Below are positions 9,356 to 18,168 of a stretch of DNA of 64,000 nucleotides, piece after piece; the stretch's first letter is position 1, and each line of letters begins with the position of its first letter. This DNA is from JBCCWF01 sp038520475 (GTDB taxonomy: Bacteria > Cyanobacteriota > Cyanobacteriia > CAKZMO01): the NCBI GenBank assembly GCA_038520475.1, contig JBCBLF010000002.1, forward strand, positions 4,827 to 68,826, read 5' to 3'. Under the pieces are notes generated by a model. It did no database searches and was not told the origin of the DNA. It saw only the letters and a program-made list of their open reading frames with translations. Position numbers and translations under genes: made by a program.

Positions 9356-9718
9356 GTGTTTGTCCTTAGTGGCTACGAATACCTACTTGGGTTTCTCATC
9401 ATTTGTGGGCTCGTTCCTGTACTTGCCCTCGGAGCGTCCTTTGTGGTTCGCCCCAAACGTAAAGGAGTTGAGCGCCGGACGACCTACGAGTCGGGAATGG
9501 AGCCAATCGGTGGAGCGTGGATTCAATTCAACATTCGCTACTACATGTTTGCGCTTGTTTTTGTCATTTTTGACGTTGAAGTTGTGTTCCTCTACCCTTG
9601 GGCGATCGCCTTTAATCAGCTTGGTCTCTTGGCCTTTATTGAGGTGCTGATTTTCATCGCTATTCTGGTTGTTGGTCTGGTCTACGCATGGAGAAAAGGA
9701 GCATTGGAATGGTCATGA
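9356..9718 (+). CDS. ndhC: NAD(P)H-quinone oxidoreductase subunit 3
   Basis: 120 residues with a GTG start; MFVLSGYEYLLGF is the conserved N-terminus of cyanobacterial and plastid NdhC, which fixes the start. Three transmembrane helices are visible. The conserved ERRTTYESGMEP loop and the FDVEVVFLYPWA segment identify the subunit. It is part of the thylakoid NDH-1 complex that takes electrons from ferredoxin to plastoquinone in cyclic flow and respiration. It overlaps ndhK by several bases and forms an operon with ndhK and ndhJ. Confidence 0.97.
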   Translation: MFVLSGYEYLLGFLIICGLVPVLALGASFVVRPKRKGVERRTTYESGMEPIGGAWIQFNIRYYMFALVFVIFDVEVVFLYPWAIAFNQLGLLAFIEVLIFIAILVVGLVYAWRKGALEWS

Positions 9719-10437
9719 ATCCTCAAAAAGGTGCATCCATTGAGACAAGCGGAGACATCAAGAATCCGGTTGGAGTGCCCGGCGTTACAAAAGACTTGTC
9801 CGAGAATGTCATTTTGACGACTGTTGATGACTTATACAATTGGGCACGTCTATCGAGCTTATGGCCGTTGCTGTATGGAACCGCCTGCTGCTTCATCGAA
9901 TTTGCGGCTTTGATTGGTTCACGGTTTGACTTCGACCGATTCGGTCTCGTTCCTCGTGCGTCTCCTCGCCAAGCGGATCTGCTCATTACCGCTGGAACCA
10001 TCACCATGAAGATGGCACCCGCCCTGGTTCGCTTGTATGAGGAAATGCCTGAGCCAAAGTATGTCATTGCGATGGGTGCTTGCACCATTACGGGTGGCAT
10101 GTTTAGCGTTGACTCTCCAACAGCGGTTCGCGGTGTCGACAAGCTGATTCCTGTTGATGTTTACATCCCAGGTTGTCCACCTCGTCCGGAAGCAATTATT
10201 GATGCCATCATCAAGCTCCGGAAGAAGATATCAGCCGAGACCTTCCAAGAGAGAGATGTTCAAGGTCAAACGCACCGATATTACACGCGTTCCCATGGGA
10301 TGAAGGCTGTCCCAGACATCCTCACAGGTCAATATCTGCGAGAAGCATCTCGTTCGGTTCCTCCCAGGGAGCTCGGTGCTCAATTTGGAATGCCTGTACC
10401 CGAGAGCCTACAAGAGGACGTGAAGGAGGCGCAGTAA
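9709..10437 (+). CDS. ndhK: NAD(P)H-quinone oxidoreductase subunit K
   Basis: About 242 residues. The N2 iron-sulfur cluster ligands are visible: the paired cysteines of YGTACCFIEF, the Cys of MGACTITGGMF and the Cys of PGCPPRPEA. The ATG at 9709 lies 7 nt after AAGGAG and gives the MV- start known from relatives; ATGs at 9688 and 9715 are alternatives. The subunit belongs to the hydrophilic arm of NDH-1. The start lies inside the end of ndhC and the stop directly abuts ndhJ, so the three genes are translationally coupled. Confidence 0.97.
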   Translation: MVMNPQKGASIETSGDIKNPVGVPGVTKDLSENVILTTVDDLYNWARLSSLWPLLYGTACCFIEFAALIGSRFDFDRFGLVPRASPRQADLLITAGTITMKMAPALVRLYEEMPEPKYVIAMGACTITGGMFSVDSPTAVRGVDKLIPVDVYIPGCPPRPEAIIDAIIKLRKKISAETFQERDVQGQTHRYYTRSHGMKAVPDILTGQYLREASRSVPPRELGAQFGMPVPESLQEDVKEAQ

Positions 10438-10971
10438 ATGGCAGACTCAGACGCAAAAACGGAACAGCAGGGCGCTGAATCGTCCGAAATTGTGAAAGCC
10501 GGAGAAGTCTCCAAGTGGCTTACAGAAAATGGCTTTGAGCACGATAGTCTTGAAGCTGACCATTCTGGGGTAGAGGTTCTTAAAGTTGATCGAGAATTTT
10601 TGATTCCCTTTGCGACTGCCCTCTATGCATATGGCTTTAATTGTCTTCAATGCCAAGCAGGGTATGACGCTGGCCCTGGAGAGTATCTTGTTAGCATGTA
10701 TCACTTGATCAAGGTTACTGATGATTGTGATAAGCCTGAAGAGGTCCGGATCAAGGTGTTCTTGCCTCGCGACGATGCACGAGTTCCATCGCTCTATTGG
10801 TTATGGAAATCGGCTGATTGGCAAGAGCGTGAAACCTATGACATGTACGGTATCGTTTTTGAGGGTCATCCGGGTCTAAAGCGTATTCTCATGCCTGAAG
10901 ACTGGATGGGGTGGCCGCTTAGAAAAGACTACATTTCGCCTGATTTTTACGAGTTGCAGGATGCCTACTAG
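10438..10971 (+). CDS. ndhJ: NAD(P)H-quinone oxidoreductase subunit J
   Basis: 177 residues of the 30-kDa complex I subunit family. The PSLYWLWKSADWQERETYDMYGI segment is the family signature, followed by HPGLKRILMPEDW and GWPLRKDY. The ATG immediately follows the ndhK stop codon, and AAGGAGG inside the end of ndhK serves as ribosome-binding site. The N-terminal 20 residues are acidic and not conserved. It is the last gene of the ndhCKJ unit and is followed by a hairpin at 11044-11074. Confidence 0.97.
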   Translation: MADSDAKTEQQGAESSEIVKAGEVSKWLTENGFEHDSLEADHSGVEVLKVDREFLIPFATALYAYGFNCLQCQAGYDAGPGEYLVSMYHLIKVTDDCDKPEEVRIKVFLPRDDARVPSLYWLWKSADWQERETYDMYGIVFEGHPGLKRILMPEDWMGWPLRKDYISPDFYELQDAY

Positions 10972-11043
10972 GGCGAGCCTACCCTGATTAGGGCAGCTGC
11001 GATTTCTCTAATTCAGCGTGTTTACCAATGCATAACCTTTTTC

Positions 11044-11074
11044 AGGGAGGCGTGAGTGATGCTCATGCCTCCCT
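11044..11074 (+). terminator. hairpin downstream of ndhCKJ
   Basis: AGGGAGGCGTGAG pairs with CTCATGCCTCCCT (13 bp with one G-U) around a 5-nt loop. It is followed by an A/T-rich stretch rather than a pure T-run, so termination is probable but not certain. Confidence 0.5.
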
Positions 11075-11163
11075 ATATGTATATATATTTGTGCTATGAC
11101 ATCTGAAAAGAGGCAAATCCTGTCTCTTTAACGCAGCCATACTTGTTCTCTAATCATCAACCT

Positions 11164-11544
11164 ATGGTGGATTCGCGGTTTGACAGTTATGCAGATGTCC
11201 TTCAGATCCTTAGGCAGATGTTGCTTGAACTGGAGAGCGGTGAGACACAATTGCTTAAACAGCAACACACAAAAATCCAACACATTTTTCAAGCTCATAT
11301 TCTGACAACAGATATTGAACAATTACAACCCCTAACATCGAGTCAGCTTCAATCGATTCATACTGAAATGAGCAGAGAGCTACGCCTGCTTTACACTGAG
11401 CTCATGTTCTTATCAACTGCACGGAATCAGACAACGGTCGAGCAACGTAAAACTCAAGTTGGCGATCGCCTCAACCGTCTCATTCAATACTGTGAATTCG
11501 TTTTGCAGCAGAGCCAAACATCGAACCGCGAATCCGATGCTTGA
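11164..11544 (+). CDS. patD: PatD-like protein (heterocyst frequency control family)
   Basis: 126 residues from the ATG at 11164 (a TTG at 11143 is an alternative). Small helical soluble protein. The C-terminal half resembles the cyanobacterial PatD family as I recall it: a helix around MSRELRLLYTELMFLSTAR followed by VGDRLNRLIQYCEFVL. In Anabaena PatD affects how often heterocysts form; homologues also occur in cyanobacteria without heterocysts, where the role is unknown. The identification rests on remembered family pattern and the N-terminal half is poorly conserved. Confidence 0.6.
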   Translation: MVDSRFDSYADVLQILRQMLLELESGETQLLKQQHTKIQHIFQAHILTTDIEQLQPLTSSQLQSIHTEMSRELRLLYTELMFLSTARNQTTVEQRKTQVGDRLNRLIQYCEFVLQQSQTSNRESDA

Positions 11545-11586
11545 ACCCCAAAAAGGAATGCCAGAAATATGTCGAGGGGCGACGGA

Positions 11587-12876
11587 TTAGTGGGAGGCTG
11601 ACTGAGTAGCGGTCAGCTTTTGTTGTAGCTCGTCAGCCATTTCTTTGAGTTGAGATTGTTGAATTGTTTGTTGGTCACCCGACGCTAACCACTTGAGTTG
11701 AGCGGTTCGTTGATTTGCTTCATCGTCTCCAATCACCAAGCAGGCGATCGCCCCACTACGGTCTGCCCGTTTGAATTGCTTACCAAACGCACTCCCACTG
11801 AGATCAACCTCAACTGAAAATCCGAGATGTCGAAGCTGCTGAGCGACTTGTATCGACTGGGCCTCGGCCTCGTCACCACGGGATACGACATAAAAATCCA
11901 GAGCTGCCTCCATTGCTGGCTGAACCTGCTGAAGCAATAAAATAAGGCGTTCCATTCCCATGGCCCATCCCACAGCGGGAGTGGCTGGGCCACCAAGTTG
12001 AGTCACCAAACCATCGTATCGACCCCCGCCGCAAACGGTCCCTTGGGCACCAAGGCTATTCGAAATAATTTCAAAAGCAGTGTGCGTATAGTAGTCGAGT
12101 CCTCGAACGAGCCGAGGATTGAGTGCGTAGGAAATCTCAAGGTCCGTGAGGAGGGTCTGAACCCGATCGAAGTGGTGCTTCGACTCATCCCCCAGATAAT
12201 CCAAAATGCTTGGGGCATCAGTTGCAATGTCCTGCGTACGCTCATCCTTACTATCTAGGATGCGGAGTGGATTTCGCGTGAGTCGGTCTTGAGAATCAGC
12301 ATCCAGCTCAGCCTTGAAGGGAGTGAAGTAGTTGATGAGGGCTTCACGATAGTGCTGGCGATCGCCAAAATTGCCAACGGAATTCAAATTGAGGCTCAAT
12401 TCCGTAACACCAAGCTGCGACAGCAGATCCATCGCGAGTGCAATCACTTCCACATCTGCCCGTGGATCAGCACTGCCGATGACCTCAGCTCCCAGTTGAT
12501 GAAATTGTCGCTGGCGACCAGCTTGAGGTCGTTCATAGCGAAACATTGGACCGGCATACCAGAGACGCTGGACGCCGCCTTGTGCATGCAGATTGTGCTC
12601 AATAAAGGCTCTCACGACGCCTGCTGTATTTTCAGGACGCAACGTGATCGGACGATCGCCTCGATCCGTGAACGAATACATCTCCTTACCAACCACATCG
12701 GTTGCTTCACCGATGCCTCGCTCAAACAGGTTGGTTTGCTCAAAAATCGGTGTGCGAATTTCTCGATAGGCCGCTTGACCAAATCGCTCGCGGGCGATCG
12801 CCTCAACGTGCTGCCAGTAACCGATGTCCTCTGGCAGAATATCTCGTGTTCCTCGAATTGCTTTGACTGTTCCCAT
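11587..12876 (-). CDS. hisS: histidine--tRNA ligase
   Basis: 429 residues, normal length. Class II motifs are present: IRGTRDILPED at the N-terminus, motif 2 around GPMFRYERPQAGRQRQFHQLGAE, the histidine-A segment LVRGLDYYTHTAFE, and motif 3 GWAMGMERL. A C-terminal anticodon-binding domain begins around DFYVVSRGDEAEAQ. It charges tRNA-His in the cytosol. The ATG at 12876 starts MGTVKAIRGTRDI as in relatives. Confidence 0.96.
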   Translation of the reverse strand: MGTVKAIRGTRDILPEDIGYWQHVEAIARERFGQAAYREIRTPIFEQTNLFERGIGEATDVVGKEMYSFTDRGDRPITLRPENTAGVVRAFIEHNLHAQGGVQRLWYAGPMFRYERPQAGRQRQFHQLGAEVIGSADPRADVEVIALAMDLLSQLGVTELSLNLNSVGNFGDRQHYREALINYFTPFKAELDADSQDRLTRNPLRILDSKDERTQDIATDAPSILDYLGDESKHHFDRVQTLLTDLEISYALNPRLVRGLDYYTHTAFEIISNSLGAQGTVCGGGRYDGLVTQLGGPATPAVGWAMGMERLILLLQQVQPAMEAALDFYVVSRGDEAEAQSIQVAQQLRHLGFSVEVDLSGSAFGKQFKRADRSGAIACLVIGDDEANQRTAQLKWLASGDQQTIQQSQLKEMADELQQKLTATQSASH

Positions 12877-12926
12877 GGAGCCTATTGTAAAAGCTCGTGA
12901 AGCTATTCATCACCCTTGTCGAGAAA

Positions 12927-13205
12927 TTAATGGTCTGGATACGACTCGGCAAAGTTGGAGTGCGATCGCCCCTGGATGTCATCAGACACCATGTTTCTCA
13001 GCTCTTGAATACTGGCATTAAGACTGGCGATCGCCGCTTTGTTCAGTGCCGCTTTGCGATCTATTTCAGCATGTCGTCGCATACTGGCTTCGCTCTCAGC
13101 TGCAACACCGTCTGGCGTGACGTTCGCACTGGCTAAACTTTCATTCGCCTTGACTAAATTCGCATTCATCTCAGCCATTTCGCGCTCGTGGCGAGTCAAA
13201 ATCAT
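12927..13205 (-). CDS. small predicted coiled-coil protein, unknown
   Basis: 92 residues, rich in Ala, Glu, Asn and Lys, with heptad-like helix from about residue 5 to 75 (EREMAEMNANLVKANESL, then KAALNKAAIASLNASIQELR). The composition is much more protein-like than the overlapping frames on the plus strand. No family recognised and no ribosome-binding site stands out. The last 18 residues run over a HIP1 site and may not be conserved. It lies between hisS and the TPR gene on the same strand. Confidence 0.45.
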   Translation of the reverse strand: MILTRHEREMAEMNANLVKANESLASANVTPDGVAAESEASMRRHAEIDRKAALNKAAIASLNASIQELRNMVSDDIQGRSHSNFAESYPDH

Positions 13206-13314
13206 TATTTTGTTTGGATTTAAGATTTTGGATTGCCCGTGTTCTAACAGAGTGTTTTGAGCGGTACACCAATCATTGCCACAATTTCAAACATTCCCAA
13301 GCCAAAATAAGTTC

Positions 13315-13851
13315 TTAGCTCAGCCAAATCAAGCTTCCTAGCGTTAAGACGGTGAGTGCTAACGCAATCCACACAAAGCCGTTATCTCTGGTATCAACTT
13401 GGCTTAGATCAATGGGTTTCGGAGGAGGCATGGGTCTGGATCGCGATCGCCTTGAGCTCCCAGAACGACTCGCGGCATATTTCGACATGAGCGTTGATTC
13501 TTCACTTTCCTCAAGTTCTCCCAAGTCTGGGATTTGCGTTATCCATTCAGGGCGTGTCTTTAGCTTTGGAGCTTCAAGGATATAGAGTAATCGCTTACCT
13601 TGCTTTGCTGTTTCATAATCAGGGTGACGACTGACGCTGCGACACAGGGCGATCGCCTCTTCAGTTTGTCCATTCGCTTGATAGGCCGTCACGAGCCAAA
13701 ACTGAACCTCTCCGCCGAGACGAGAGGTGCGATTGACTAAAGCATTTGCTTTTTCTAGGGCGTCTACCGCTTGTCGATAGGCCCCTCTCTCAAAGGCCAC
13801 TTTCCCAGCCTGAAGATAGTTCTGGATGGTTGCTTTTTGCTCGTTGCTCAT
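13315..13851 (-). CDS. TPR protein with C-terminal membrane anchor
   Basis: 178 residues from the ATG at 13851, which leaves 13 bp after argB; an upstream start at 13887 would overlap argB. Residues 8-85 form about two TPR-like helical repeats (AFERGAYRQAVDALEKANAL, VTAYQANGQTEEAIALC). A basic Arg/Ser- and Pro-rich linker follows, and the last 20 residues (VWIALALTVLTLGSLIWL) are one transmembrane segment. A tail-anchored scaffold is inferred; function unknown. It is the last gene of a likely aroK-argB-TPR unit. Confidence 0.7.
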   Translation of the reverse strand: MSNEQKATIQNYLQAGKVAFERGAYRQAVDALEKANALVNRTSRLGGEVQFWLVTAYQANGQTEEAIALCRSVSRHPDYETAKQGKRLLYILEAPKLKTRPEWITQIPDLGELEESEESTLMSKYAASRSGSSRRSRSRPMPPPKPIDLSQVDTRDNGFVWIALALTVLTLGSLIWLS

Positions 13852-13864
13852 TCTGGTGATGCAA

Positions 13865-14761
13865 TTACGAAAACTCTGAGGCCACAATCATGGAACCAAT
13901 CCCTGTATCAGTAAAGATTTCCAGCAACAGGGCATGGGGAATGCGGCCGTCTAGGATATGGGAACCTTTTACGCCCTGGGCAAGCGATCGCACGCAGCAC
14001 TGAACCTTTGGAATCATGCCACCCCCGACAATGCCATCATCAATCAGTTGTCGAGCCGTCTTAATATCCATTTTGGGGATTAGGCTTGCCGCATCATCGC
14101 GATCGCGCAGAATGCCAGGTGTATCTGTAAGCAAAATGAGCTTCTCTGCTGCAAGTGCTGCCGCCAGTTCTCCTGCAACGGTATCGGCATTGATGTTGTA
14201 AGCCTGTCCTGAGTCATCTGCGGCCACACTAGATACGACGGGGATATATCCTGCATTCACCAGAGAATCGACCAGTTTGACATCCATCGCGCTGACTTCT
14301 CCGACAAACCCAATACCCTCTGCACCCTGCGGACGGGCTCGAATGAGGTTACCATCCTTCCCGCAGATACCGACAGCCGACCCACCAGCTTGGTTAATCA
14401 GCGTCACAATTTCTTTGTTGACCCGACCCACGAGCACCATTTCAACAACGTCCATCGTGGGTGCATCCGTCACTCGTAGCCCATTCCTAAACTGAGGTTC
14501 AATATTTAGCTTGCCGAGCCAGGTATTGATTTCTGGGCCTCCTCCATGCACCACGACGGGCCGCAATCCAACACAAGCCAAAAAGACAATATCTCGCATG
14601 ACTTTATCTTTCAGCGTGCTGTCTTTCATTGCGGCCCCGCCATATTTGACAACGACTTTGCGGCCAGCAAATTGCTGAATGTAGGGGAGTGCTTCGCTTA
14701 GGACTCGGACGCGAGTTGCTTCTGCATTTTCGATAAATTCTCGCTCATTCAATAAAGTCAT
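13865..14761 (-). CDS. argB: acetylglutamate kinase
   Basis: 298 residues from the ATG at 14761, matching the usual length; the longer frame to 14884 has a non-conserved leader. Motifs include VVKYGGAAM (nucleotide binding), VHGGGPEINTWL, GLRVTDAPTMDVVEMVLVG, NINADTVAGELAAAL and GGMIPKV. It phosphorylates N-acetylglutamate, the committed step of arginine synthesis. In cyanobacteria this enzyme is controlled by arginine and by the PII protein; the C-terminal segment needed for that is present. It lies 115 bp after aroK. Confidence 0.96.
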   Translation of the reverse strand: MTLLNEREFIENAEATRVRVLSEALPYIQQFAGRKVVVKYGGAAMKDSTLKDKVMRDIVFLACVGLRPVVVHGGGPEINTWLGKLNIEPQFRNGLRVTDAPTMDVVEMVLVGRVNKEIVTLINQAGGSAVGICGKDGNLIRARPQGAEGIGFVGEVSAMDVKLVDSLVNAGYIPVVSSVAADDSGQAYNINADTVAGELAAALAAEKLILLTDTPGILRDRDDAASLIPKMDIKTARQLIDDGIVGGGMIPKVQCCVRSLAQGVKGSHILDGRIPHALLLEIFTDTGIGSMIVASEFS

Positions 14762-14876
14762 ACGGCATCTGTTGAAAAATAGACGACTGGAGCGTTCGAG
14801 GAGGGGTGAAGAGTTCGGTCCTGTAGCGAACTCTTCCGATGATGGGGTATCTGGCGAGACATTCGTTATCTTCCCG

Positions 14877-15437
14877 TTATTCAATGGAAGGTGGAGTTTG
14901 ACTCGGCTCTTTGAGAATCGTCGGGAGCGTTTCCAAAATTCGATCGACTAGCTGAGCAGGGGTCTCGTTGGCTTGAACGGTCACTTTGAGGTCTGCTTGA
15001 GCGTAGAGGGGATATCGTTGATTCAAAATGACCTCAAGCGTTTTGCGGGGGTCAGGAGATTGGAGAAGTGGACGAGATACGTCATTTTTGAGCCGATTGT
15101 AAAGAACATCTACCGGGGTATCAAGCCAAATTACGATGCCGTGTTGCAAGTAGCTCCAGTTTTTTCGCTCAAGAATAATCCCTCCGCCTGTGGCGATCGC
15201 CAGCCGCACGTAAGTTGAAAGCTGTGACAATACTTCGGTTTCTAGAGCACGAAATGCCGTTTCACCGTCAGTTGAAAAAATATCGTTGATTGAACGCTGC
15301 GCTGACTTCTCGATCACCGCATCGGTATCAAAGAATCGATAGTTCAACTGTTCAGCTAAGCGTTTTCCAATTGTCGATTTACCAGAGCCCATCATGCCGA
15401 TGAGAAAAACATTTACCCCGCGCAATAGATCAGTCAC
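14877..15437 (-). CDS. aroK: shikimate kinase
   Basis: 186 residues. The P-loop GMMGSGKST lies near residue 15; the shikimate-binding segment FFDTDAVIE, the GETAFRALE motif, the ATGGGIIL loop and the Arg lid region NDVSRPLLQ are all in place. It makes shikimate 3-phosphate in aromatic amino acid synthesis. A Pro/Thr-rich tail of about 15 residues extends beyond the kinase fold. It appears to be first in the minus-strand group aroK-argB-TPR. Confidence 0.95.
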   Translation of the reverse strand: MTDLLRGVNVFLIGMMGSGKSTIGKRLAEQLNYRFFDTDAVIEKSAQRSINDIFSTDGETAFRALETEVLSQLSTYVRLAIATGGGIILERKNWSYLQHGIVIWLDTPVDVLYNRLKNDVSRPLLQSPDPRKTLEVILNQRYPLYAQADLKVTVQANETPAQLVDRILETLPTILKEPSQTPPSIE

Positions 15438-15720
15438 CCACTGTCACCCGTCATTTGCTTCACGTCATGAATGCAAAATGATTATAAACCTCGGCAATGG
15501 TAAAGAGTCGGGCAGGTGACGAACAGATCATGTGCAACTCTCTCCTCACGCATTTATCACCTAACGGTGTCAACCTTGTGAAAGCGATTGGCGAACATCT
15601 TTGATTTATCTGGAGTTTCCCGGCAATGGTATTCGATTTTTTTAAAATGTAAGTCAGCTGAGTTGCAGCAGCCATGAGTGAGCGTTCACGGTTCGACTTG
15701 TCGATGTGGAGATGATGATC

Positions 15721-17994
15721 ATGAAGTTCAACATGCGGTTGATGGTGTGGGCCCTCGGGAGTCTGCCCTTTTGCGTATTCGCAGGAACTGTCGAGGGGGC
15801 GATCGCCACGTCACTCGCCAATCAACATCGCGACGGTTCTGGAGGCACGACCCGACCAGCAGAAATTGTTGACCATGATCCATTAGCAGAACATCGTCCA
15901 ATGAATCTGACGGTGGAGGATGAAACGGACGATGTTTCGGCTGGGTCTACGGCACTAATGTTGCTCGATACGCGATCGGCTGAGTCGTTGCTAATGTCAC
16001 CACAACCCTCATCGAGCAGTGAGGCACAGTTTCCATCAGCCGCATTGACGGATGGACAGATTAGTCAGGCTCCAGCCAACGAACCTGCTCCTGACACGCC
16101 CGACATCGATTCAACTGGAACGGCGACACCGGAGCCATTATCGGGGTCAGGATCTGCGGATAGCCCAACTATCGAAGGTAATGACTCAGTTACCTCTGAG
16201 TCCTCTGAAACCGTTGAACCGGACTCAGCAACTGTTGGAGATGACGCTGACGCTGATCCAGCGCCTTCAGATGATGATGCGATCGCTGACCCAGCGGCTA
16301 CAGACGAAATACACGACAACACTGAGACCCGTGACTCAGCAGATGAACAATTAAATGATGAGCAATCGGATTCTGACGACGACCAATTAGATGAGGAGCT
16401 GGCCGCTTGGCAGCAGCTTCTCATCGAGGGCGATCGCTTTTTCTTACAGGGTGATTACGTGGCTGCTGAGCAGCGCTATCAAGAAGCAAAAGATCCAGAT
16501 GATGAAGATGCGGACCCCGTTGATCGTCCTGAAGCGTACACCGATCCGGCCTTGCTACCGCCTGCTGGGCAAGTTTATTGGCGCGAATATCAAGCCGGTT
16601 TGGAGACGGGATTAGATACTCGCATTATGGTTCCGCTCAAGCTTCTCTCTGAGCAATACCCCGAGTTCATCCCTGGACAGATCGACTATGCGCTGTTGCT
16701 GACGGATTCAGACGATGAGGAGGCAAAACAACGCGCCGCAGAACAATTGGAGCAAGGAACAGCCCTCTTCCCTAATAATGCTGAACTGGCCCGTGCTCGC
16801 GTTGATTTTCTAGCTCAAGATGAACAGTGGCTTCAAGCGGCGATCGCCGCTCGACAATTTACGATTCTCAATCCAGAGGCTTCCGAAACACCAGAATTTG
16901 AGGCGGATGCCGAGCAATATCAGCGACGCTTCCGTTCTCGGTTGCGAGGACGAATCACTCGGAATGCAATCGGGAATGCGCTCACTGGAGCGGTAGGCGT
17001 GGCGGTCACGGGTAATCCGTTTGGTGCATTTTCTGCTTTAGAAACCACGATTCTGATGCTACGTGGAGAATCTGCGGTGGGGCGGAGTATTGCCAATCGA
17101 GCAGCGGAAGAACTGGATTTAATTGAAGATGACGCCGTCGTTGCCTACGTTGATGAGATTGGACAGAGCCTTGCCTCACTCGCAGGTCGTGACGAGTTTG
17201 AATATGAGTTTTATGTCGTTGCCGAACCTGAGCTAAACGCCTTTGCATTACCAGGAGGGAAAATCTTCGTTAATGCTGGAGCAATTCTCAAGGCTCAAAC
17301 AGAAGCAGAATTTGCTGGATTGTTGGCTCACGAACTTGCCCATGCTGTTCTTTCCCACGGCTTTCAGTTGGCAACACGTGGCAATTTAACGGCGAATATT
17401 TTTCAGTTCATTCCCTTTGGAGGCTTGGCAACCAATTTAGCCGTGCTGCGCTATAGCCGGGGGATGGAACGTCAAGCTGATGCTCTGGGAACGCAGCTCT
17501 TGGCGAATTCTGATTATGCAGCGGATGGGCTCCATCGCTTGATGATCACCCTCAATGAGGAGAGCGATCGCCGTAGTCGATTAGACTGGCTCTCGACCCA
17601 CCCAGATACCCCAGAGCGCATTCGTAATATTGATCGACTCATCGATAACAATGGCTACAACCGATATTCTTTTGAGGGTATTGAGCGTCATCTAGAGATT
17701 CAGGCCCGAGTCGAGCAGCTTCTTCGTGAGGCCGATAAGCTAAATGAGAATGATGGCGAATTTGTCATTGAAGACAATACCAATCGAGATGAAGTTGATG
17801 GGGATGAACCCAATCAGGATGAACTTAATCCAGATGGATCAGTATCGCCCAGTGACGAGATGCCTCAGGGGCAGCCTCAAGAGCAAGATGAGTTATCCCA
17901 AGATGGGGTAACGGATGATGTGGCTCCGCCTGACTCCCAGGGGAGCAATCCGTCAGATGATGCGGAAACATCTAATCCAGAGCCAGAATCGTAA
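15721..17994 (+). CDS. secreted M48-family metalloprotease with TPR region
   Basis: 757 residues from the ATG at 15721, which lies 9 nt after GGAG. A signal peptide (about 1-30, ending VEGAIA) leads into a low-complexity acidic, Ser/Thr/Pro-rich stretch (about 60-220), then TPR-like helices (about 225-390). The M48 peptidase domain contains the zinc motif HELAH at 537-541 and the third-ligand segment MERQADALG. The last 80 residues are again acidic and disordered. The layout recalls BepA-type periplasmic chaperone-proteases, except that the TPRs precede the protease. Quality control of envelope proteins is inferred. It converges on the coiled-coil/TPR gene. Confidence 0.85.
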   Translation: MKFNMRLMVWALGSLPFCVFAGTVEGAIATSLANQHRDGSGGTTRPAEIVDHDPLAEHRPMNLTVEDETDDVSAGSTALMLLDTRSAESLLMSPQPSSSSEAQFPSAALTDGQISQAPANEPAPDTPDIDSTGTATPEPLSGSGSADSPTIEGNDSVTSESSETVEPDSATVGDDADADPAPSDDDAIADPAATDEIHDNTETRDSADEQLNDEQSDSDDDQLDEELAAWQQLLIEGDRFFLQGDYVAAEQRYQEAKDPDDEDADPVDRPEAYTDPALLPPAGQVYWREYQAGLETGLDTRIMVPLKLLSEQYPEFIPGQIDYALLLTDSDDEEAKQRAAEQLEQGTALFPNNAELARARVDFLAQDEQWLQAAIAARQFTILNPEASETPEFEADAEQYQRRFRSRLRGRITRNAIGNALTGAVGVAVTGNPFGAFSALETTILMLRGESAVGRSIANRAAEELDLIEDDAVVAYVDEIGQSLASLAGRDEFEYEFYVVAEPELNAFALPGGKIFVNAGAILKAQTEAEFAGLLAHELAHAVLSHGFQLATRGNLTANIFQFIPFGGLATNLAVLRYSRGMERQADALGTQLLANSDYAADGLHRLMITLNEESDRRSRLDWLSTHPDTPERIRNIDRLIDNNGYNRYSFEGIERHLEIQARVEQLLREADKLNENDGEFVIEDNTNRDEVDGDEPNQDELNPDGSVSPSDEMPQGQPQEQDELSQDGVTDDVAPPDSQGSNPSDDAETSNPEPES

Positions 17995-18022
17995 GCCTTT
18001 TTCTGGCTTCACTGACTCTTTT

Positions 18023-18127
18023 TATCTCGTTAGCCGTTGAGGCTAAGGACACCACGTATCCATTCGGTCACCTAGCCAATGGCCAAATGGCTCACCGTCT
18101 TGTTCTTCCGAACTGGCGACGGCGATA
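18023..18127. repeat. 105-bp intergenic repeat with terminal inverted repeats, copy B
   Basis: It aligns over nearly its whole length with 38710-38819. Shared blocks include AGGACACCA, ATTCGG, GCCAAATGGCTC, CCGTCTTGT and ACTGGCGACGGC. The ends are imperfect inverted repeats (TATCTCGTTAGCCGTT against the complement of the right end). It fills the gap between two convergent genes, the M48 protease and the coiled-coil/TPR protein. Confidence 0.75.
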
Positions 18128-18168
18128 CCCCCTGGCGATCGCATCTCTCTGCCCATCACGTCATTGCA

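Noticed and set aside
12897..13260. Two overlapping plus-strand frames between hisS and the TPR gene
   Set aside because: They are antisense to a more convincing minus-strand coiled-coil protein at 12927-13205.
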